The notes beneath the pieces are model-generated. The model was not told the origin of the DNA. It searched no databases and was given only the letters and a program-made list of their open reading frames with translations. Both the position numbers and the translations under genes were made by a program. 64,000 nucleotides of DNA from Apodemus sylvaticus (taxonomy: Eukaryota; Chordata; Mammalia; Rodentia; Muridae): NCBI RefSeq assembly GCF_947179515.1, contig NC_067473.1:84288013-84352012 (forward strand), read 5' to 3'. Numbering within the stretch: the first letter of the stretch is position 1; every line of letters starts with the position of its first letter. Shown in pieces: positions 57,993 through 64,000 of this stretch.

Positions 57993-58185
57993 ACTAATAG
58001 ACTGGAGAGTGGCAAGAAGCTGCTCTTCCAGAGGACCCAGATTCGATACCTAGTACCCATACATCAGCTCACAAATATCTATAACCAGTCCTCGGAGACT
58101 CCAAAGACACTTCATACACATGGTGCACAAACATACATCCCAGCAAATACTCATATACATAAAATAAAAATAAATAAAATCTCTA
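57993..58185 (+). repeat. B2/B3-type SINE
   Basis: 'agactggagagtggcaagaa', 'gctgctcttccagaggaccc' and 'cagctcacaaatatctataa' followed by an 'aaataaaaataaataaaa' tail. Confidence 0.88.
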
Positions 58186-60066
58186 AAGTCTTCCTAACTC
58201 CATTTGAGAGAGAGAATGATGCACTATGATACTTTTTTCAGATGGACCTAATAGAATTACTCTCAGTAGCCTTGGAAAATCATGGGGAAAAATGAAATAC
58301 CAAATATAGATGTGAAATAATATCATAAATGGCAGATGCTGAGTATAGTCCCAAAATAATGTACAGATAAGATGTGAGCAGTTGGGAAAATAGCAGTGAT
58401 TAATTCCCTAGTGCTAACTCCTTCATAAGCTAGTTTTCTTTTTCTTATAGGACTAATGTTATATCTGGATTTTGATAAAAAAAAAAAAAAAACAAGGTTA
58501 ACAGATCCATTAAAAGGAAAGGCGACTATCAAAATTTCAGCCATGATGCTAAATTGGTGACATGAACCTGAAGAGAAAAGGCCATAGTAGGCTCTTAGCC
58601 TTGAAACCACCAATTAATGTTATTAGTCATTTAGATGATGATATAAAGGATGTATTCACCAATGCACCAATCACAGAGTGGAAAGGATATTTAGTTTGCT
58701 GGAATATGAATCTATATTTAGCTTATTTCAAATAGCTTGAAACCAGTATAAAAAGCAGTTGGAAAGTATAAGATTCTACAAGTAAGCTAAGAAAAGGAAA
58801 AATCAGATAGGTAGCCAATAAGAAACACACGGAAAAGCATCAGGAGATCACATGATCCTTTAGCACAATCGCAAGGAGGTGGGGCATGGACAGTGGTCTC
58901 CATGGGGCGATTATAGACCCTAGGTATTCGAAATATCTAGAGACATTTGGGGCTATCACAACTGAAGAGGGGATAGCAGTAAGTGATGGCTGAAGGCCAG
59001 GAGTGTTAGGAACAATCATCTCACAGCGGTTATCCTGATCCAGCGCCAACACAGTAAGGTTGAAAATCTGCCCAGTGAAAGTCTAAAATGAACAGGCCAT
59101 AGATTGACAGTCACATGGGCAAAGATTTGGAGAATTGAAAGGACCTTTGCTATCAAGTAAAGCCTGACTCTTTGTCTACTGTCCTGGCTAAAACATAGTT
59201 GGGATAAAACTAGCTCTGGAGAGAAACAGATAAACTGACCTGTGTATTTACAGCAGAGCCAGTGGCTGAAGAAGAGCCTGAAACCCACATTTCACAAGGA
59301 ACAGTAGGAGCTTAGAGAAAAGGTTTTTCTCTAAGGAAGCAGGGTGGGAAGAAATGGCACGTGACTATAAATGTGTGAAGAGCTATAAAGGGAAGCCATA
59401 TGTGTGCTCCCTAGCCTACCAGGTGGTAAATGCAAGTGTGTGTGTATGTGTGTAGAATGTAATGGGCTATACCAGTTATAAAAATGTTTTCACTAATTAT
59501 TTTACATTTATCAAACTAACATTTTAAAATTATATGCTACATAATGAATTATATTCTACTTTGTTATGAAAGCTGGTTAGGAAACTACTAAGATGTTGGC
59601 TGCTTTGGACACTCAGTTCAGGAAATATGCAGCCTCAGATTTCCACTGCTCTGAAAGGTTCAGTCTTGTGAGAGAATCCTATTCCACTGTGTTTTGGAGG
59701 GTTCTTGGGGCTAGAAATTTCTCTAGGCTTATTTTGGGTTGAAGGCCTTCATAACCTTCAGAACTCAAACTAGCTCAACTTCATAAAAGCTGGTTTCTTC
59801 AAAAAAGCAAATAGAACAGGGGATAAGTTTTAAAGAAACTTCTTAGACTTTTTTTTTTTAATCTCCAAACGAAATTGTGAATTGTGTTAGTACTTCTGTG
59901 TTAGCGCATATCAAAAGCACATTAATAACCCTGTCCTTTGAGAACAAAACGAACCAAAAGACAGCCGTATTTACAAAAGCAATGTAACAAAATTACTTGT
60001 AATTTTGACCATGATGTGAGCCAGTAGGCAATAAGCCACAGGAAAAAAAAAACCATCTTCTTAAAG

Positions 60067-60069
<3 letters not shown>

Positions 60070-60116
<47 letters not shown>
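60070..60116. repeat. (GA)n microsatellite
   Basis: About 23 perfect GA units. Confidence 0.97.
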
Positions 60117-60118
<2 letters not shown>

Positions 60119-60754
60119 ATTGCTAAAGAATAAGAATGGGTAGACTGTCCTCATCCAAGAAAAGCATCATTAGGATATCTACCATTCACTTAATGAGGCA
60201 ATTATTACGTGACACATCTTGCATGTATTCAAGAGAATGTTTTTACCTGGTAATAAGTCCATTATATGCTGCTGAGAGAAGCATGCTAATTTTCATATAC
60301 AAACTATCCAAATTTCTTCAATTATCAACATTCAGTTCATCTGTAAGACTACCAGACAAAGCCTGTTGCCTTTCACTGATATCAAAGCATATTGTAAAGA
60401 AATAGCTGTAATTTTAAAAAATATAATATAGCACACTAGCCCTGATGTTCCAGTATTCATTCATAATTCAGATTCTATTTAGTAGCGTGATTATCAAGCA
60501 CAGTCTGGCTAATACATTAAAATTGGGTATTGTAGTGCGGTTTACCTTACCTCAGGCAAGAGAATGAAGCTTTCAATTGGTCACCCACAATAGGTTTTTC
60601 AGAGATAATCATTCCTAACTATAGGGACTAAATGGCCACTGTCAGCTTAGAATGTCACAGAAATGTGCCAGGTGGGGACTCTTAAAACTTTCTTGTACTT
60701 TAAGTTTAAGTTTTCTCTTTGGCTCCAAGGAACTCCAAAAAAGTAATCATGAGT

Positions 60755-60757
<3 letters not shown>

Positions 60758-60785
<28 letters not shown>

Positions 60786-60786
60786 A
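60758..60786. repeat. (CAA)n microsatellite
   Basis: About nine CAA units followed by A-rich sequence. Confidence 0.95.
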
Positions 60787-61057
60787 ACCCAAAAAAATCA
60801 ACAAAAAAAAAAACCAAGGTGAGGTGAGAAACAAAAGTCTGTGCAATCAAAGGAAAAGCAAAGCAGAACAAACCAACAATGGAGAATGGAAGGGAATCGG
60901 GAATCAGCAGGGTTAGAAGATGAGTAGATATGACTGGCCACAGCTGGTTCAGGTAGCTACTAACTTGTAGCAATGACTACTAGAACTGCCACCCAAGGGC
61001 GGGCACACCGGGTGCCAAGGGGGTTAGTGGAAGTAGTGTCAGCACCAAGCTCTTCAC

Positions 61058-61141
61058 CTTTATCTCCTTGAAGAAGGAAGCAGTTTCTCCCTCGATAATC
61101 GGCTGCAGCGAAGGGCTTCTCCGTTTGCTGGAGGGGGATCC
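61058..61141 (-). CDS. Fam13a: Fam13a coding exon
   Basis: An 84-nt exon, phase 0 at both ends. It encodes GSPSSKRRSPSLQPIIEGET and ASFFKEIK, the well-conserved SSKRRSPxLQPIIEGETASFFKEIK block. The KRRS patch is basic and could serve as a phosphorylation or localisation site (inference). Acceptor acttgtcacag, donor aag/gtgaag. Confidence 0.96.
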
Positions 61142-62921
61142 CTGTGACAAGTGTTACATAACAAATAGGTTATGCTGTGAACCCCTTTTCCTTGCCTTAT
61201 AGCTCTCGGTCCCTTTGACCATTACTACTGTAATTTAACTACATTTTACAATCATTTCCCACCAAAAGCTCTCAAGAAAAAAACACAAAGTTCTTTTTCC
61301 CCCTTCAAAGCCCATACCTAGGAATCAGAGGACAGAGTAAGAAGGCACAAGGCCTTTTTAGCCAAGCTCTCAGAAATTCCCTAAGGAGAGCATTGATTTC
61401 CCACACCTCCTCCCTAGGTCCAGCAGAGCAAAAGGAAGTAGCTCAAGGTCAAACAAACACATTTATCTGTTCTGCAATCACCCTATTTAGGAACCCTAAG
61501 TGTTCCTAACTGGTTGAAGACAATGACTCCTTACATTCACTTATTTTATTTATTAGTCTGTTCTGCAGGAAATCTGCAGAAAAAGAACATTCTTTAATTA
61601 CGCCTGCCTAGAGTCTCTGGGTTGCCTCTCATTCATAAAAATGAATCCACTATTAAAAGAAGTATGAAAAATGAGGAAGCACACACTAGGCCTGGAAATG
61701 AAGAAATGAATCAGGAGATTTAGTGAAGTGCTAGATAAGAGCAGCAGCTAGAGGGAGTAAATGTCCTAGCAGTGATATCAAATCAAGGTTGTGACAGCAG
61801 GGAGGATGAGGGCCTTGAGCCAGGTAATGCTTCTCTTAGAATGAGCAGCACTAACACCCTAACTCTGTCTAGTCCAGGGAGGACGTTCTTGGGCTGTAGG
61901 TAGAAGTCTGTCAGAGTGAAAATACTGCCTGCAAGCAGAGACAAACTATTATTCCCCTTAACAAGATGAAATTCAGATGCTAACAGCAGTTATATCCCAG
62001 CATGTGCGTCACAGCAAGGCAGCTTCCCAACCAGTAGCTTCCCCAACTACTTGCGACTTCCTCTCCACTCCTATAGCCTCCAAAATAAAGGCCTTCTCAC
62101 ATATAGAGTCCTCCTTGGGTCAACTTCTTAGGGAGCAGTCTTAGGGAGTGGGGAGAGACTGTAAACAGACAGCACCAGAGAGGCACTCTTTGGAATGAAG
62201 CACCTAGAGGAAGTAAATCCACCCCTATACCTTGAGCTCTGTTTCTAAGGATGGCTTAGGTATTGGCCCTGTGTGTACCAGAAGAAGGTATATCTATCTG
62301 ATCAAGTCATTCCTCAGGCCGTGGGGCATGGATATGAATGGCTGGTGCAACTACCACAGCCTGATCTTGATGAGAATGCAGGTTAAGATTCTATTAGCAT
62401 ACGCAGCGCTCCTCCCATAGAAAGGGAAGGTTATATTCACAATGATGAGTATGGTACTGGTTAAGGCCCTGTGCTGGTGAGTTTTTGACAACTTGATACA
62501 ATTTAGAGTCACCTGAAAGGAGGGAGCCTCAATTGAGAAAACACCTCTTTAGATTGGCCTAGAGCATATCTGTGAGGCATTTTCTTGATTGATGTGGGAG
62601 AGCATAGCCCATTCTGGGAAGTCCTACACTTGGGCAGCTGGTCCTGGGTTGCATAAGAAAGCAGGCTAAGTAAGTCATGGAAAACATGCCAATAAGCAAT
62701 CTTCCCCCATGGTCCCTGTACCAATTCCTGTCTCCAGTCCTTCTTTAATTCCCTGGCCCAATGTCCCTTCAGGACACATTATAAACTATGAGCGGAAATA
62801 AACTCGTCCCCAAGTTGCTTTTCTGGTTATGTGTTCATCACAGCAGGAGTTGAAACCTAACAAGGACAAGCGCTTGTAGCATAAGCAGGGGATGCCAACA
62901 GAAAGGGAAGAATGTTCTCAC
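61142..62921 (-). other. Fam13a: Fam13a intron
   Basis: About 1.8 kb, unique except for the URR1-like repeat at 62.47-62.87 kb. Confidence 0.85.
62468..62868 (+). repeat. URR1-like rodent repeat
   Basis: A nearly full copy: 'gctggtgagtttttgacaac', 'ggagggagcctcaattgaga', 'ttgcataagaaagcaggcta', 'cccaagttgcttttctggtt' and 'catcacagcaggagttgaaa', ending 'cctaacaagga'. A hAT-type origin is known for URR1; my assignment is from memory. Confidence 0.65.
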
Positions 62922-63017
62922 AATGATGGGGACGGTGCTGGCCCGGGACAGGATCTGTTTGACTAGTCGGTACCGATCATATAGTGGCTTCATAATCTGA
63001 CGCTCAGTCTTTGTCAC
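62922..63017 (-). CDS. Fam13a: Fam13a coding exon (most upstream in window)
   Basis: A 96-nt exon, phase 0 at both ends. It encodes VTKTERQIMKPLYDRYRLVK, then QILSRASTVPII. The TERQIMKPLYDRYRLVKQIL helix is one of the most conserved blocks of the FAM13 family. Acceptor cttgcttttcag, donor att/gtgaga. Confidence 0.97.
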
Positions 63018-63299
63018 CTGAAAAGCAAGAACAGGACAAGTGAGAAGCTGGTTCCCAGGTCATGCTGTCCCTTGTCCCCAGCATTCTCTGGGCTTTTGTG
63101 GCCCAAGAGAATATACAGAGATGATACAATTTATAAAACTTATTTAAAGTGATAATAATATTTAGCAAATTAATAAAAATCCTGCAGATCTCCCCTGCAG
63201 ATCAGTGGAAATCACTCTACTAGTATACTTTCTTCTAGACCTGAATAATGTCCTATGTCCTCAGCCGACTATGGTAATTCTAAAACTGCTATTTAAAAC

Positions 63300-63535
63300 T
63301 AAGGGTGGATGGAGGTAGAGATGGCTCATTGGTTTAAAACATCTACTGTACTTTTAGAGGATCTGGGCACAATTCCTAGCATTCATACAGTAGATCATAA
63401 TCACCCGTAACGAGTTACAGGGGATCTCAAGCCCTCTTTTGGCTTCTATGGACTCCAGGTATGTGCATAGCATATAAACATACATGCAGGCAAAATACCT
63501 GTACACATAAAAATAAGTAAATGAAATTTAAAACA
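63300..63535 (+). repeat. B2/B3-type SINE
   Basis: 'ggaggtagagatggctcatt', 'acttttagaggatctgggca', 'gacatccaggta'-like 3' wording ('gactccaggtatgtgcatag') and an A-rich tail. Confidence 0.82.
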
Positions 63536-63559
63536 ACCTTCCACTCCAAAACAAACAAA

Positions 63560-63695
63560 CAAAAAACTCTTCAATGTGTGAGGACTCAGTAGGTAAAGTT
63601 GTTTGTTCTGAGCTTGCTATCCAGACCCCACATGGTAGAAGAAGGAATTTGATGCCCACCATTTGTCTTCTGACAAAAAAAAGTTAAAAAACAAA
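63560..63695 (+). repeat. B3-like SINE, adjacent second copy
   Basis: 'gtgaggactcagtaggtaaa', 'gagcttgctatccagacccc' and 'ggaatttgatgcccaccatt' resemble a B3 body with an A-rich end. Confidence 0.6.
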
Positions 63696-64000
63696 AAAAC
63701 AAAAATCCAAGAAACTCAAGGTTCAAAAATCTCCAAATGGTTCATTATTTGGGGGAAGGGAGGACGCCAAAGGATGAGGCAACATTTCTATTATAATTAT
63801 GCTTATTACATGGTACTGTAATCAACTTATTTGGATGAATTTCTTTCACTTGAAACTATTCCCTCTTATGATTCTGGCAGGCAGAGAGTATTCAAGGAAC
63901 ATTTGTTGCTGGAATCCACTGGATGATTCAACCTCATTTTCCTCATCTGGCACCCTGCACAAAATCTGTATGCAGCAGGAAGGAATCCAGTTCAGTTTCC

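Larger units (their letters stand above)
57345..61057 (-). other. Fam13a: Fam13a intron
   Basis: A 3.7 kb intron with a B2 SINE, a (GA)n run and a (CAA)n run. The rest looks unique and AT-rich. No additional exon was recognised, and the flanking exons already join in the order known for FAM13A. Confidence 0.85.
50594..64000 (-). other. Fam13a: Fam13a gene, 3' portion
   Basis: Five minus-strand exons (62,922-63,017; 61,058-61,141; 57,148-57,344; 56,325-56,426; 52,622-52,748) join in frame into 202 codons including the stop. They give the C-terminal 201 residues of FAM13A, a cytoplasmic/nuclear scaffold-like protein. The long isoform has an N-terminal RhoGAP domain, which lies outside this window. 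Human variants near the gene are associated with lung function, COPD and fat distribution. The conserved C-terminus seen here is mostly charged and helical. The gene converges on Herc3. Confidence 0.95.
63018..64000 (-). other. Fam13a: Fam13a intron (continues beyond window)
   Basis: Contains two B2/B3-type SINEs. No exon with convincing splice sites was found up to the right edge. Confidence 0.75.

Overview
This is nuclear DNA from a murine rodent, most likely house mouse. The coding sequence is split into exons with canonical GT-AG junctions. The non-coding DNA is full of rodent repeats (B1, B2/B3, B4/ID-type SINEs and Lx/L1 LINE fragments in both orientations) and microsatellites. One B1 at 31.26 kb looks like a young mouse B1, and no clean rat-type ID element was seen. 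That favours Mus over Rattus but does not prove it. There are no bacterial or viral genes, CRISPR arrays, tRNAs or rRNAs.

Layout. (1) 1 to about 40.15 kb, plus strand: the 3' part of Herc3, a HECT-type E3 ubiquitin ligase. Nine coding exons splice in frame to give the last 405 residues, the HECT domain with its catalytic cysteine and the natural C-terminus, followed by a roughly 1.5 kb 3'UTR with two poly(A) signals. (2) Within the 24.6 kb Herc3 intron (11,635-36,190), on the minus strand, lies Nap1l5. It is an intronless 154-codon retrogene with a GC-rich, CpG-dense start region. It keeps only the NAP-family dimerisation helix and an acidic tail. (3) About 40.2-50.6 kb: intergenic DNA between two convergent genes, with a long antisense L1 fragment, a 43-bp minisatellite and microsatellites. 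(4) About 50.6-64 kb, minus strand: the 3' end of Fam13a. Five coding exons encode the last 201 residues, with a long 3'UTR whose end I cannot fix.

How the genes relate. The order Herc3 (+), nested Nap1l5 (-), Fam13a (-) matches the known mammalian locus (human 4q22, mouse chromosome 6). Nap1l5 is a known imprinted, paternally expressed retrogene, and its promoter activity is known to affect which poly(A) sites Herc3 uses. The sequence fits this. The Herc3 exon before the host intron reads into the intron to an early stop (11,657-11,659), and a canonical AATAAA with a GU-rich downstream stretch lies at 12,086-12,110. A transcript ending there would lack the catalytic C-lobe.

Points worth a second look: a coding-like, splice-acceptor-flanked 38-codon segment in the presumed Nap1l5 3'UTR (22,401-22,515); a 36-nt pseudo-exon just before a Herc3 HECT exon (35,920-35,955); a microsatellite that forms the polypyrimidine tract of the last Fam13a exon; a B1 with a perfect 15-bp target-site duplication inserted beside an L1; and a 43-bp minisatellite. 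I see no wholly new gene system. Most of the window is ordinary intron and repeat.
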